Positions 44,376 to 53,120 are shown, numbered from the stretch's first letter. The stretch is 64,000 nt of DNA from Caulobacter rhizosphaerae (GCF_010977555.1 NZ_CP048815.1:744001-808000); one strand, 5' to 3'. Translations and numbers: made by a program. Notes: generated by a model from the letters alone, not told the origin.

Positions 44376-44996
44376 ATGACCCTGCGCCCGCTCTTCGTCA
44401 CCCACCTCTATGAGGGCAGCCTCGCCGCCGACAAGGGCTTCGAGGCCTTCAACGCCCAGATGGAGGACGCCTGCCGCGCCATCGCCGCCGAGGACCGGGC
44501 GGGCCGCGCCTGGGCCAGGGAGAAGGGCTACAGCGGCTACACCTCCTACGCTTCGCTCGACGACCTGCCCCAGCGCGACAGCCTGTTCGCCGACCTGAAG
44601 AAGAAGCTCGACCGGCACGCGGCCGCCTTCGCCAAGGACCTGAACCTGGAGCTGGCCGGCGGGCGGCTGGTGATGGACAGCCTGTGGATCAACATCCTCA
44701 AGCCCGGCGGCGCCCACAGCGGCCACATCCACCCGCACAGCGTGCTGTCGGGCACGGTCTATGTCGCGACCCCACCTGGCGCCTCGGCCCTGAAGCTGGA
44801 GGATCCGCGCCTGCCGCTGATGATGGCCGCCCCGACCCGCCAGGCCGACGCGCCGGAGGACCGCCAGACCTTCGTCTATGTCCAGCCGCGGCCGGGCACG
44901 GTGCTGATGTGGGAAAGCTGGCTGCGCCACGAGGTGCCGGCCAACGCCGCCAAGCAGGAGCGGATCAGCATCAGCTTCAACTACGCCTGGCGCTAG
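44376..44996 (+). CDS. 2OG-Fe(II) oxygenase-like protein (TIGR02466 family)
   Basis: This 206-residue protein shows GGAHSGHIHPHSVLSGTVYVATP and RHEVPANAAKQERISISFNYAW, a jelly-roll with histidines suited for iron. The fold and spacing fit the TIGR02466 putative oxygenase family. SGTVYV and PGTVLMWESWLRHEV are conserved positions. ATG at 44376 is chosen since homology starts LRPLFVTHLYEGSL. Confidence 0.83.
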   Translation: MTLRPLFVTHLYEGSLAADKGFEAFNAQMEDACRAIAAEDRAGRAWAREKGYSGYTSYASLDDLPQRDSLFADLKKKLDRHAAAFAKDLNLELAGGRLVMDSLWINILKPGGAHSGHIHPHSVLSGTVYVATPPGASALKLEDPRLPLMMAAPTRQADAPEDRQTFVYVQPRPGTVLMWESWLRHEVPANAAKQERISISFNYAWR

Positions 44997-45003
44997 CCGG
45001 CGA

Positions 45004-45138
45004 TCAGCGGTGAGCTTGATCCTTGGCGTAGTCGGCCATGACGGCGTCGAACCGCTGCTTGTTCTGATAGGTGGTCCAGCCGTAGCCGACGGCCGCCACG
45101 ACGGCTAGGCAACCGAGGATGATGACGACCTTCTTCAC
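45004..45138 (-). CDS. 44-residue single-pass membrane protein
   Basis: A GTG start after AAGGAG encodes MKKVVIILGCLAVVAAVGYG, a signal-anchor helix, followed by a short polar tail ending DQAHR. The strong ribosome-binding site and the tidy coding pattern support it as a real gene although below usual length limits. Function unknown. Confidence 0.7.
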   Translation of the reverse strand: MKKVVIILGCLAVVAAVGYGWTTYQNKQRFDAVMADYAKDQAHR

Positions 45139-45265
45139 AGCGGCTCCTTCAAGCGAGGCCGCTCTACCTTAGCGGTCGCTCGCGGCCTGTCCAGGCCCCG
45201 CCGGACCTGGGCCGTGAACCTTGCGGACGGCGGGCGGGTTTAGCTCCCACAGCCAGGAGCCGCCC

Positions 45266-45817
45266 ATGCCCCACGCCCACACGCCCGACCATTCCGGCGC
45301 GGCGATCACCATGCTGAAGGTCCAGCCGTTCGGTGAAAGCAGCCTGATCCTCACCACCCCCGCCACCGACATCAACGGCCGCATCGCCGACCGCCACAGC
45401 GCCTATCACGACAATCTCTCGCCGCCCCTGGTCTGGACCCCGGTCCAAGGCGCGGGAGCCTATGCGATCATCGTCGAGGATCCCGACGCGCCTCGGGAAC
45501 AGCCTTTCGTGCACTGGCTGATCTGGAACATTCCCGGCGAGGCGACCAGCCTGCCCGAGGGCCTGCCGAACGAGGCCAGCCTGGGCCTGGTCGGCGGCGC
45601 GACCCAGGGCGTCAACGACAACGGCACGGTCGGCTGGTTTGGCCCACGCCCGCCGGTCGGGCACGGCGTGCACCACTATCACTTCCAGATCTTCGCCCTG
45701 GTCGAGCGCCTGCCGTTCGACGAGAAGACGCCGCTGGCCGACCTGGTCAACGCGCTGAAGGGCGACGCCCTGGCCTCCGACGACCTGATCGTCACCTACG
45801 AGGCGGCGGGGGCGTAG
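45266..45817 (+). CDS. YbhB/YbcL family Raf kinase inhibitor-like protein (PEBP)
   Basis: This 183-residue PEBP-fold protein has the conserved phosphate-binding motifs: SPPLVW, ADAYAIIVEDPDAPREQPFVHWLIWNIP, and a GYFGPRPP-like GWFGPRPPVGHGVHHYHFQIFAL. Bacterial members are cytoplasmic or periplasmic proteins of uncertain role. No signal peptide. Its 3' end overlaps the convergent DUF998 gene by ~20 bases. Confidence 0.9.
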   Translation: MPHAHTPDHSGAAITMLKVQPFGESSLILTTPATDINGRIADRHSAYHDNLSPPLVWTPVQGAGAYAIIVEDPDAPREQPFVHWLIWNIPGEATSLPEGLPNEASLGLVGGATQGVNDNGTVGWFGPRPPVGHGVHHYHFQIFALVERLPFDEKTPLADLVNALKGDALASDDLIVTYEAAGA

Positions 45818-46464
45818 TCGGGTTCGGCGGTCGGTTCGCGGTCCACTGGAGCGGCCGTCAGGTCGCGGGCTCGCCAGTGGCGGTCCAGGCAGAACGCGGC
45901 GATCGCCAGCCACAACAGGCCCAGGAACGCGTGGCCGCGCTGCCAGAAGCCGACGTCGTTGCCGGTGCGGACGTTCCAGACGCCGGTCAGCAGGGCCAGG
46001 ACCAGCAGCAGGAAGAAGAACCAGCCCAGCGAGAAGCGCGCCAGCCGTCGATGCGCTGGCTTGCCCCACAGGGCCCAGGCGGTGAACAGCGGGGCGAACT
46101 GGATGGCCAGTCCCACGCCGCAGGCGCGGTGCATCGGGTCGGGCCAGTGGAACAGGCCGGCGAACAGCGCGCCCAGGCCGGTCATCGCCACCCACAGACC
46201 CGCGAAGGCCGAGACCTGGCGGCGGCCCCCGGCGTGTTCCAGGGCCTGGGTGAAGCCGGCCCCGGCCGCGATCCCCGCCAAGCCGGCCAGGATCATGCCG
46301 ACATTGAAGATCGCCGGATTGGGCGCGGCCGGGCCGCCCAGCTCGCTGATGAACTGCGCGCCGGGCCGGAAGCCGGGGAACATGTGCTGGGCCACCAGGA
46401 CGTCGGCCACCATGATCGCCGGAACGACCAGGCCGATCCTCAGCAGGTTTCCCACGCTTATCAC
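45796..46464 (-). CDS. DUF998 integral membrane protein
   Basis: This ~222-residue protein has six predicted membrane helices and the DUF998 pattern FISELGGPAAPNPAIFNVGMILAGLAG near the second helix. The start is set at GTG 46464 after GGAGACGGG, though GTG 46455 is possible. Function unknown. Confidence 0.8.
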   Translation of the reverse strand: MISVGNLLRIGLVVPAIMVADVLVAQHMFPGFRPGAQFISELGGPAAPNPAIFNVGMILAGLAGIAAGAGFTQALEHAGGRRQVSAFAGLWVAMTGLGALFAGLFHWPDPMHRACGVGLAIQFAPLFTAWALWGKPAHRRLARFSLGWFFFLLLVLALLTGVWNVRTGNDVGFWQRGHAFLGLLWLAIAAFCLDRHWRARDLTAAPVDREPTAEPDYAPAAS

Positions 46465-46541
46465 TCGTCCCGTCTCCGGCTGGTTGGGCCCGTCTAGATC
46501 GCGCCGGGCGGGGGCGGGGTCAAGGCTGGATGGCGGCTGAC

Positions 46542-46567
46542 GAGGACAGGCGCCTGCGCCTGTCCCC
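46542..46567. repeat. Diverged copy of the 26-bp palindrome
   Basis: GAGGACAGGCGC-CT-GCGCCTGTCCCC; two changes break the symmetry of the other copies. It lies between the divergent-looking DUF998 start and the M28 peptidase stop. Confidence 0.65.
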
Positions 46568-46586
46568 AATCCTGTCCCCGTCGCTC

Positions 46587-48242
46587 CTACTTCTTCCCGA
46601 ACAGGGTCCCGAAGAAGTCGCCCTTGTTCCAGCTGGGGCGGGCCGGGGCGTCGGCCAGTTCGCGGGCGATCTCGTAGTTGACCAGGGCGAAGCGGGCCCC
46701 GGCCTGGTAGTTGATCGGTTGGTTCAGGTCGTCGTTGGGCTTGTGGTAGTGGGTGGCCAGGAAGTCCTTGAAGCCCTTCTCGCCGCCGTTCTTGAAGCCG
46801 GTCATCAGGAACACCGACGGCACGCCCTGCTCGACGAAGCGATAGTGGTCCGAGCGGGTGAACAGCCCCTCCTCCGGCAGGGGATCGGGCGACAGGCCGA
46901 TGCCGACGCGGCCGGCGGCCCGGGCCACGGCCGGGCCGATCGACGAGCGGTCGGCGCCGAAGGCCACCACGTCCTGGAAGTCGTACAGCAGGATCGGCAT
47001 GTCCAGGTTGACGTCGGCGGCGATGCCGGCCTTCGGCACGGTTGGATTGTGGGCGAAATATTCCGATCCGATCAGGCCCTTCTCCTCTGCCGTAACCACC
47101 AGCAGTACGATCGAGCGCCTGGGCTTGGTCCGGGCTTCCTTGAAGCCGCGCGCCACCTCCAGCAGGGTGGCCACGCCCGAGGCGTTGTCCAGGGCGCCGT
47201 TGTTGATCTTGTCGGCGTCCTTGCCGTGGATGCCCAGGTGATCGAGATGGGCCGACAGGATGATCGTCTGGGCCTTCAGCGTCGGGTCCGAGCCCTCGAT
47301 CAGCCCGACGACGTTGCTGCTCTGGCGCCTCTCGATCTCGGTCTTCAGCTGGACGGTGACGTTGGCGGGCAGGGCGAAGCCCTTGACCGCGCCGTCCGGC
47401 GTCTCGGCCGCGGCCAGCACCGCGTCCAGGCTGGTCGGCGCGCCGGCGAACAGCTTGGCGCCGCCCTTCAAGCTGAGGCTGGCCAGGCCCGGCGCCTCGG
47501 CGCCGCGTACATAGGCTGCGCCCTGGGCGTCGTTCCAGGTCATCTTCCATTCCTGGTAGTTGCCGACGTTGCGCGCGAAGGGGCGACGCTTTTCGTAGCT
47601 GGTGGTCGGCAGGGTCAGCACCCCGACCGCGCCGCGCCGGGCGGCTTCGGCCCGCTTGACGTTGGTGTTGCTGTAGTGGGCGCGGATCTCGGTCTGCAGG
47701 CCGCTGGGGGCGCCGCTGAGGACGACGACGATCTTGCCCTTCACGTCCAGCCCCGCATAGTCGTCACGGCCGCGTTCCGGGGCGACGATCCCATAGCCCA
47801 CGAAGACCAGAGGCGCGGTGATCGAGGTCTCGGCCTGGCGGGCCTGGGCCGAGGGCAGGTAGTCCTCGCCGAACACCAGGGCGCCGGACTTGCCGTCCGC
47901 GCCGGTGTAGGACACGCCGCCCTCGTTGGCGGCCCGGTACGCCGTCAGCGGCACCTGCTGCAGGTAGGAGCCGTCGTCGCCCGCCGGCTTGACGTGCATC
48001 AGCGCGTATTGCGAGGCCACGTACTGGGCGGCGATGTCGTAGCCGCGCGTGCCGGCTTCACGGCCCTCCAGCAGGTCGTCAGCCAGGAAAGCCATGTGCG
48101 CCTTGATGGCGTCGGCCGAGGGCGTGAAGCCGGCGGCTTTGGCGGCGGCGGCGGGCTTGGGCTTGGCGGTCGCGGCGAAGGCGGGCTGGACGGTCAACAG
48201 CAGGGCGACGCCGGCGAGGGCGGCGCGACGGGAGAACGGCAT
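46587..48242 (-). CDS. Secreted M28-family metallopeptidase
   Basis: This 551-residue aminopeptidase-like enzyme has a signal peptide (ending QPAFAA), a PA-like insert, and dinuclear zinc ligands in SAHLDHLG, NGALDNASG, TAEEKGLIGS (catalytic Glu), NLDMP and HYHKPNDD. It is predicted to act in the periplasm. ATG at 48242 marks the SRRAALAGVALLL signal. No neighbours suggest a pathway. Confidence 0.9.
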   Translation of the reverse strand: MPFSRRAALAGVALLLTVQPAFAATAKPKPAAAAKAAGFTPSADAIKAHMAFLADDLLEGREAGTRGYDIAAQYVASQYALMHVKPAGDDGSYLQQVPLTAYRAANEGGVSYTGADGKSGALVFGEDYLPSAQARQAETSITAPLVFVGYGIVAPERGRDDYAGLDVKGKIVVVLSGAPSGLQTEIRAHYSNTNVKRAEAARRGAVGVLTLPTTSYEKRRPFARNVGNYQEWKMTWNDAQGAAYVRGAEAPGLASLSLKGGAKLFAGAPTSLDAVLAAAETPDGAVKGFALPANVTVQLKTEIERRQSSNVVGLIEGSDPTLKAQTIILSAHLDHLGIHGKDADKINNGALDNASGVATLLEVARGFKEARTKPRRSIVLLVVTAEEKGLIGSEYFAHNPTVPKAGIAADVNLDMPILLYDFQDVVAFGADRSSIGPAVARAAGRVGIGLSPDPLPEEGLFTRSDHYRFVEQGVPSVFLMTGFKNGGEKGFKDFLATHYHKPNDDLNQPINYQAGARFALVNYEIARELADAPARPSWNKGDFFGTLFGKK

Positions 48243-48461
48243 CAAGGCAGGCTCCAAATACGGGCGAGGCCCGTGCAAGCCCGAACCTTGGCCAGCCCCG
48301 CTCGGCTTGTCGAGATTTCGCGACCTGAACGTTTTGTAATCTTCGCGAAAAAACGATGCCGAAAGAACGCGTTATCTCAGTCGCGGCCGCGTTTACCGTC
48401 TCTGGTCAAGCGCGCTTAAGGGTTCGGGACGAAGCTGGCGAGGACCTCGAAGGAAGACCTC

Positions 48462-48653
48462 GTGCAGATTCCCGCCAACCGGCCCAGCGCCGGCCTCCAG
48501 CGGTCCGCCGCCCCCGCGCAGAGCGCCCCGCCGGTCGACCTTACGCAACTGGCCGTGGCCCAGACCAACGCCAAGATGACGGCCTCCGCCGGCGCGGCCC
48601 TGGCCCAGGCGACCGGCGAACTGACCGGGACGCTGGTCAATATCAGCGTCTAG
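48462..48653 (+). CDS. Mini flagellar-rod-like protein, copy 1
   Basis: This 63-residue protein begins GTG CAG ATT after GAAGGAAG. Its C-terminal half (ASAGAALAQATGELTGTLVNISV) weakly resembles the C-terminal helix of axial rod/hook proteins, ending in a hydrophobic strand as does the next gene. Role inferred only from similarity with the neighbour and pattern; it may be flagellum related. Confidence 0.5.
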   Translation: MQIPANRPSAGLQRSAAPAQSAPPVDLTQLAVAQTNAKMTASAGAALAQATGELTGTLVNISV

Positions 48654-48756
48654 GCGTCCCCCTGGATTCGACGGTTAACCGAATAACTTCACCGTCTTTG
48701 CTTAAGGCCGATTAACCGGCGCGCCCGACATTGGCCTGGCAACCAGGGAGATGGGC

Positions 48757-48990
48757 GTGCAGGTCCTCAACACCGCCGCCGCCGGCATGTTCGCCGCGGC
48801 CGACCGACTCAGCGCCAGCGCCCAGCGCACCGCCGCCTGGGGCCTGGAGCAGAGCCAGGCAGAACAGAAGGTCGACCTGGCCCACGAGGCCGTCGAACAG
48901 GTCTCGGCCAAGACCGATTTCAAGGCCAACGCCGCCGTCATCAAGACGGCCGACGAGATGACGGGCGCCCTCCTGGACATGAAGGTCTAG
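48757..48990 (+). CDS. Mini flagellar-rod-like protein, copy 2
   Basis: This 77-residue protein starts with QVLNTAAAGMFAAADRLSASAQRTA, like the N-terminal rod signature, and ends ANAAVIKTADEMTGALLDMKV, like the C-terminal axial helix (ANxxVIxTADEML). The central domain of normal rod or hook proteins is missing. GGGAG is six bases before GTG 48757 and adjacent to ATG 48751, so the GTG is preferred. Just upstream TTAA and TTAACC lie six bases apart, close to but not matching a CtrA box. Confidence 0.75.
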   Translation: MQVLNTAAAGMFAAADRLSASAQRTAAWGLEQSQAEQKVDLAHEAVEQVSAKTDFKANAAVIKTADEMTGALLDMKV

Positions 48991-49077
48991 GACGGACGTT
49001 CGTCCCGTCGGCGCGAGCCGGTCCGGGCTCATCCCGCATTCCCCCCTGCGCGGGTCCGGACCCGCCGCCCTCCGGTC

Positions 49078-49899
49078 TTACCGGGGGGCGGCCCCTCCCT
49101 TTTCGGCGTCAGGCGCGGGTTTCCAGCCGGCGGCCCGCGCCTTGGTTTCGCCGGCCGCGTCCAGCGGCGCTCCGGCGATCATCGCGTCGACCGCGGCCAG
49201 GATGGCCGCCGGCGTCTCCGAGCCGGCCATGCGATAGTCTCCGGCCGGACCGGGGCCGGCTGGGCTGACGGCCCGCACGCGCCAGGCGTCCGGATCCCGA
49301 CAGGCCACGCCGGCGATCGGCGAGCGGCCCGACGCCTGGAACGTCCGGCAATAGACGCCCGACGCGGTCTTGAACGACAGCTTGACCTGCACGGGGCCGG
49401 CGGCCTGGCCCGCGCTCTGGCTGTTCAGGGCCTGGGCCAAGGGGCCCGCGGCGATCGGGGCGGGGTCGTCGCCCCCGTTCAGGGTGACGGGCGGAGGCGC
49501 GGCCATGCGGCCGATCACCAGGCCGGCGACGAGGCAGGCGGCCAGGCCGATCCAGGCGGGAACGCCCCGCGCCGCCGCGCCAGGCGGCTTGGGAAGTTTG
49601 GGCTCGCGCGGCCTGGCCTTCTCCTTGGCCTTGCCCTTGGCTCCAGGGAAGGCGATCACCTCGGCCGGCCTGGAGGCGGGCGGCGGCTTGGCGGCGATCG
49701 CCGCGCTCAGGGCCTGGGGCGGCGTCTCGCGCATGACCCCGGCGTGGGCGCCCGACAGCAGCCGGCGCAGCGCGCGCTGGGTCTCGACGCGCAGGGCCAG
49801 TTGCGGGTCGGTGGCCATGGCCGCCTCGATCCGCGCCATGTCCTCGGGGGGCAGCTCGCCGTCGACAAAGGCGAAGACCTCTTCGTCCGGAACGGTCAT
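49078..49899 (-). CDS. Membrane-anchored anti-sigma factor
   Basis: This 273-residue protein has an N-terminal anti-sigma fold (VPDEEVFAFVDGELPPEDMARIEAAMATDPQLALRVETQRALRRLL), a basic/proline linker and one membrane helix (WIGLAACLVAGLVIGRM). A periplasmic domain with two cysteines (YCRTF and ACRDP) follows. It overlaps the sigma gene by four bases, so they form a sigma/anti-sigma unit. Confidence 0.85.
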   Translation of the reverse strand: MTVPDEEVFAFVDGELPPEDMARIEAAMATDPQLALRVETQRALRRLLSGAHAGVMRETPPQALSAAIAAKPPPASRPAEVIAFPGAKGKAKEKARPREPKLPKPPGAAARGVPAWIGLAACLVAGLVIGRMAAPPPVTLNGGDDPAPIAAGPLAQALNSQSAGQAAGPVQVKLSFKTASGVYCRTFQASGRSPIAGVACRDPDAWRVRAVSPAGPGPAGDYRMAGSETPAAILAAVDAMIAGAPLDAAGETKARAAGWKPAPDAEKGGAAPR

Positions 49900-50396
49900 G
49901 GCTGGGCTCCTTGGTCGATCAACGCAGTCTGCAATGTGGCCCGGCCCCGGGCCAGACGGCTGGTCAGGGTGCCGATCGGCACCTCCAGGCTGTCGGCGGC
50001 CTCCTGGTAGGACAGTCCCTCGATCAGCACCAGGGCGACCGCGACGCGCTGGTCTTCGGGCAGGGCGTCCAGGGCGCGCTCCACCGCCGAGGCCCCCAGC
50101 CGCGCCTCCAGAGAGGGCGCGCTGGGGTCGGCCGCCGCGGCGCCCGCCTCGGGCGGGGCCAGGACGCGGCCATGGCGCTGGCGGGCGCGGGCTTCATCGA
50201 TCCAGGCGTTGCGCATGATCCGAAACATCCAGCTGTCCAATCGCGTACCGGGGCGCCACTGGTCGCGGCGCAGCAGGGCGCGCTCGACGGTCAGTTGCGT
50301 CAGGTCGTCGGCGTCCGCCGGCTCCCAGGCCAGGACCCGCGCCATCCGGCGCAAGCGCGGCAGCAGGGTCAGCATCTCCGTCTGGAAGGAATCCAA
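49896..50396 (-). CDS. ECF RNA polymerase sigma factor
   Basis: This 166-residue ECF factor has region 2 (RRMARVLAWEPADADDLTQLTVERALLRRDQWRPGTRLDSWMFRIMRNAWIDEARARQR) and region 4 (LPEDQRVAVALVLIEGLSYQEAADSLEVPIGTLTSRLARGR). The start is set at TTG 50396 behind GAAGGCGAA; ATG 50375 is an alternative. It is divergent from a subtilase and coupled to an anti-sigma gene. Confidence 0.86.
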   Translation of the reverse strand: MDSFQTEMLTLLPRLRRMARVLAWEPADADDLTQLTVERALLRRDQWRPGTRLDSWMFRIMRNAWIDEARARQRHGRVLAPPEAGAAAADPSAPSLEARLGASAVERALDALPEDQRVAVALVLIEGLSYQEAADSLEVPIGTLTSRLARGRATLQTALIDQGAQP

Positions 50397-50418
50397 GGTT
50401 CGCCTTCGTCCTATGGAA

Positions 50419-50446
50419 GAAACGTATCGCCGGGGACGTTTAATCC
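50419..50446 (-). promoter_or_regulatory. Possible ECF-type autoregulatory promoter
   Basis: On the minus strand GGATTA (50441-50446) and CGTTTC (50419-50424) are separated by 16 bases, like the GGAAC/CGTT boxes of many ECF regulons. It lies just before the sigma gene. Confidence 0.5.
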
Positions 50447-50524
50447 CTGAGCCTAAACTTATTTCATGCGGGCCGCGATGCGGCCATTGTGACGTTTCGT
50501 TCGCCGAGGAAGCCTCTAACCGCC

Positions 50525-51799
50525 ATGCGCCTTCGTGACGCCCTGATCCCGATCCTGGCCGGCCTGGCGACACTGGGCGGCGCGCCCGCCGACGCCCAAC
50601 TGCTGCCTTCGCCGTCGTCCGTGGTCGGCCGGACCGGGCTGCCGCTGCCGCAACTGCCGCTGGCCGACCGCCTGACGCGCGACGTCGACGCCCTGGCTGA
50701 TCGCCTGACGCCGGACGCCCTGGCCGCGGCGCGCCTGGACCGGCTGGCTGACCTGGTCCGGGCCCATCCCCGAGCGCTGGAGCTGGACGACCAGGGGCAA
50801 CCGGTGGTGCGCGGCGAGGTGCTGGCCGTCTCGCCGACGCCCGAGGCCCTGGCGAAGATCACGGCGGCCGGCTTCGCCGTGGCCCGCCAGGCGCGGTCCG
50901 ACGAGCTGGGCCTGTCCCTGGTGACCCTGACGCCGCCCAAGGGCCTGAGCGCCCGGGCGGCGGTCAAGCGGCTGCGTGAGCTGGATCCCAGCGGCGACTA
51001 CGACTTCAATCACGTCTATGCCGACGCCGGACTGGGCGCGGCCCTGACGACCTCGGCCGCCGGCCCGGTCGCCGCCCAAGGCGGCGGAGGACGCGCGGGC
51101 CTGCTGGATGGCGGCGTCGCGGCCGACCAGCCGGTGTTCACCCGCGTCCAGCTGGAGCAGCGCGGCTTCGCGGACGGCGGGGCGCGGCCCAGCGCCCACG
51201 GCACGGCCACCGCCTCGCTGCTCGCCGCCACGGGCGTCGATCGGATCCTGGTCGCCGACGTCTACGGCAAGGGACCCGCCGGAGGCTCGGCCTCCGCGAT
51301 CGTCGGCGCCCTGACCTGGATGGCCCAGGCCCGGGTTCCGGTGGTCAATATCAGCCTGGTGGGGCCGCCGAACGGCGCGCTGGGAGCGGCGGTCAAGGCG
51401 CTGCTGGCCCGGGGCTGCCTGATCGTGGCGGCGGTGGGCAATGACGGTCCGGCCGCGCCGGCGCTCTACCCGGCCTCCTATCCGGGGGTGATCGCCGTGA
51501 CCGGCGTCGACCGCCGGCGCCGGCTGCTGCCCGAGGCCGGCCGCGCGGCTCATATCGACTTCGCGGCCTATGGGGCCGAGGTCAAGGTCGCCGCGCCCGG
51601 AGGACGTCCGGCCAGCGTGCGGGGCACCTCCTACGCCGCGCCCGTGGTGGCCGGCCGGCTGGCGGGCTTGCTCGCCGTTCCCGACCCGGCGGCGGCCCAG
51701 CGGGCGGTGGCGCGCCTCGCCGCCCAGGCCGTGGACCTGGGCGCGCCGGGCCCCGACGACCTCTATGGCCACGGCCTGGTCGAGGCCCGCCAGCCCTAG
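50525..51799 (+). CDS. S8 subtilisin-like serine protease
   Basis: This 424-residue secreted protease has a signal peptide (residues 1-24, ending PADAQ), an N-terminal prodomain-like region, and catalytic residues D195 (LLDGGV), H225 (AHGTATAS) and S369 (GTSYAAPV). The oxyanion asparagine is in GNDGP. It is encoded opposite the ECF/anti-sigma pair and may process the periplasmic anti-sigma domain, but that is inference. Confidence 0.9.
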   Translation: MRLRDALIPILAGLATLGGAPADAQLLPSPSSVVGRTGLPLPQLPLADRLTRDVDALADRLTPDALAAARLDRLADLVRAHPRALELDDQGQPVVRGEVLAVSPTPEALAKITAAGFAVARQARSDELGLSLVTLTPPKGLSARAAVKRLRELDPSGDYDFNHVYADAGLGAALTTSAAGPVAAQGGGGRAGLLDGGVAADQPVFTRVQLEQRGFADGGARPSAHGTATASLLAATGVDRILVADVYGKGPAGGSASAIVGALTWMAQARVPVVNISLVGPPNGALGAAVKALLARGCLIVAAVGNDGPAAPALYPASYPGVIAVTGVDRRRRLLPEAGRAAHIDFAAYGAEVKVAAPGGRPASVRGTSYAAPVVAGRLAGLLAVPDPAAAQRAVARLAAQAVDLGAPGPDDLYGHGLVEARQP

Positions 51800-51816
51800 A
51801 CCCTTCCGGGGAGGGT

Positions 51817-52512
51817 TCAGGCCAGGCCGTCGACCCACGCAGGCAGTTCCGAAATCGATCCCAGCTCCGCATACCGGGCGTGGTCCTTCGGCGCGGCGGC
51901 CGCCTCGTGCGCCCAGACCAGCGGGTAGGGGATCAGGGCCGCCCAGGCGCCCGCGTCCAGGGCGGGGATGATGTCGGACTTGACCGAATTGCCGGCCATC
52001 ACCGCCTGCTGCGGTCCCGAGCCATGGCGGGCGAACACCCGGCGATAGGTGTCGGCGTCCTTCTCCGACACGATCTCGACCGCGGCGAACAGATCGCCCA
52101 GGCCCGAGCCGGCCAGCTTCTGCTCCTGGTGCAGCAGGTCGCCCTTGGTGATCAGCACCAGGCGGTAGCGCTGGGACAGCTGCGCCAGGGCCTTCTCCAC
52201 GCCGGGCAGGGGCTCGACCGGCTCGGTCAGCATCTCGCGCCCGGCCGCCAGGATCTGGCGGATCACGCCGATGCTGACCTGGCTGTCGGTCAGGTCCATC
52301 GCCGTCTCGATCATCGACAGGGTGAAGCCCTTGGCCCCGTAGCCATAGAGCCGCAGGTTACGCTTTTCGGTCTCGGCCAGCCTGGCGTCGATCTGCGCTT
52401 CGTCGCCATAGGGGGCCAGCAGCTCGACGAACCGCTTGTGGGTCAGGCGAAAGAGGGTCTCGTTGTGCCAAAGGGTGTCGTCGGCGTCGATGCCGACGGT
52501 CGTGACGGGCAT
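51817..52512 (-). CDS. HAD-superfamily hydrolase
   Basis: This 231-residue phosphatase has the HAD motifs DADDT (D9 and D11), LITKG with threonine/lysine, and GNSVKSDIIPA. An alpha-helical cap lies between motifs 1 and 2. Substrate unknown; likely a small phosphorylated metabolite. Confidence 0.9.
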   Translation of the reverse strand: MPVTTVGIDADDTLWHNETLFRLTHKRFVELLAPYGDEAQIDARLAETEKRNLRLYGYGAKGFTLSMIETAMDLTDSQVSIGVIRQILAAGREMLTEPVEPLPGVEKALAQLSQRYRLVLITKGDLLHQEQKLAGSGLGDLFAAVEIVSEKDADTYRRVFARHGSGPQQAVMAGNSVKSDIIPALDAGAWAALIPYPLVWAHEAAAAPKDHARYAELGSISELPAWVDGLA

Positions 52513-52580
52513 GGAAAGCTCTCCGGATCTCGCCCGGTGATACGCCGCGTCGCCGCCTCAGGCCAAGACGCGGCGTGCGG

Positions 52581-52757
52581 TCAGCCTTCCTCGCCGGCGC
52601 CTTCGAACTCGTCGCCGCCGTCGACGCGGAACGTCCGCTCCTCCAGCTTGAGGCGTTCTTGCTCGAACCGATTGGTCAGGTGGAGCATCTGCTCGGTCAG
52701 ATTCGCGGACACGGCCGAGGCCGGTTCTTCGAAACGATCGTCATAGGAATTGGACAT
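52581..52757 (-). CDS. Small acidic hypothetical protein
   Basis: This 58-residue protein (MSNSYDDRFEEPASAV) has a short helix (NLTEQMLHLTNRFEQERLKLEERTF) and acidic tail. It starts at ATG 52757. It is probably cytoplasmic, and its family is unknown. Confidence 0.55.
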   Translation of the reverse strand: MSNSYDDRFEEPASAVSANLTEQMLHLTNRFEQERLKLEERTFRVDGGDEFEGAGEEG

Positions 52758-52864
52758 GAAAAGCCACAGGCACAATTAGGGCGCCCCCGCCCATGCTCAG
52801 CCAAACGATGTCGGCTACCCGACGTTCCCAAGGCCAAGATAGGTTTTTTGAATCGGGCTCGGAT

Positions 52865-52996
52865 TTAGAAGCTCTGTGTCACGAAGATCACGGCGCTGAT
52901 CGGGGCCGCGGCGGCCAAGAGCAGGCGCAGCCCAGCATCGACCAGGCCGAACCAATCCGTGACGATGGGGGCGATGCGGGCGACCGGCGGGTTCAT
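52865..52996 (-). CDS. 43-residue small membrane protein
   Basis: An ATG eight bases after AAGGAG encodes MNPPVARIAPIVTDWFGLVD followed by a hydrophobic segment (LRLLLAAAAPISAVIFV) and ends at SF. Strong ribosome-binding site. Function unknown. Confidence 0.68.
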   Translation of the reverse strand: MNPPVARIAPIVTDWFGLVDAGLRLLLAAAAPISAVIFVTQSF

Positions 52997-53120
52997 GCGA
53001 CCAACTCCTTTGAAGCTCGACCATGAGCCTCAAGGGGTTAATGCGTCGATCGCGCGAACGGACGCAGCCCCGCGACAAGTTGTTCCAGCTGTGGCGCCGA
53101 AGCCGCGCCTTGAAGAGCCG

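Noticed and set aside
48702..48717. CtrA box upstream of the mini flagellar gene
   Set aside because: TTAA and TTAACC are six bases apart, whereas CtrA boxes need seven; left as a near-match only.
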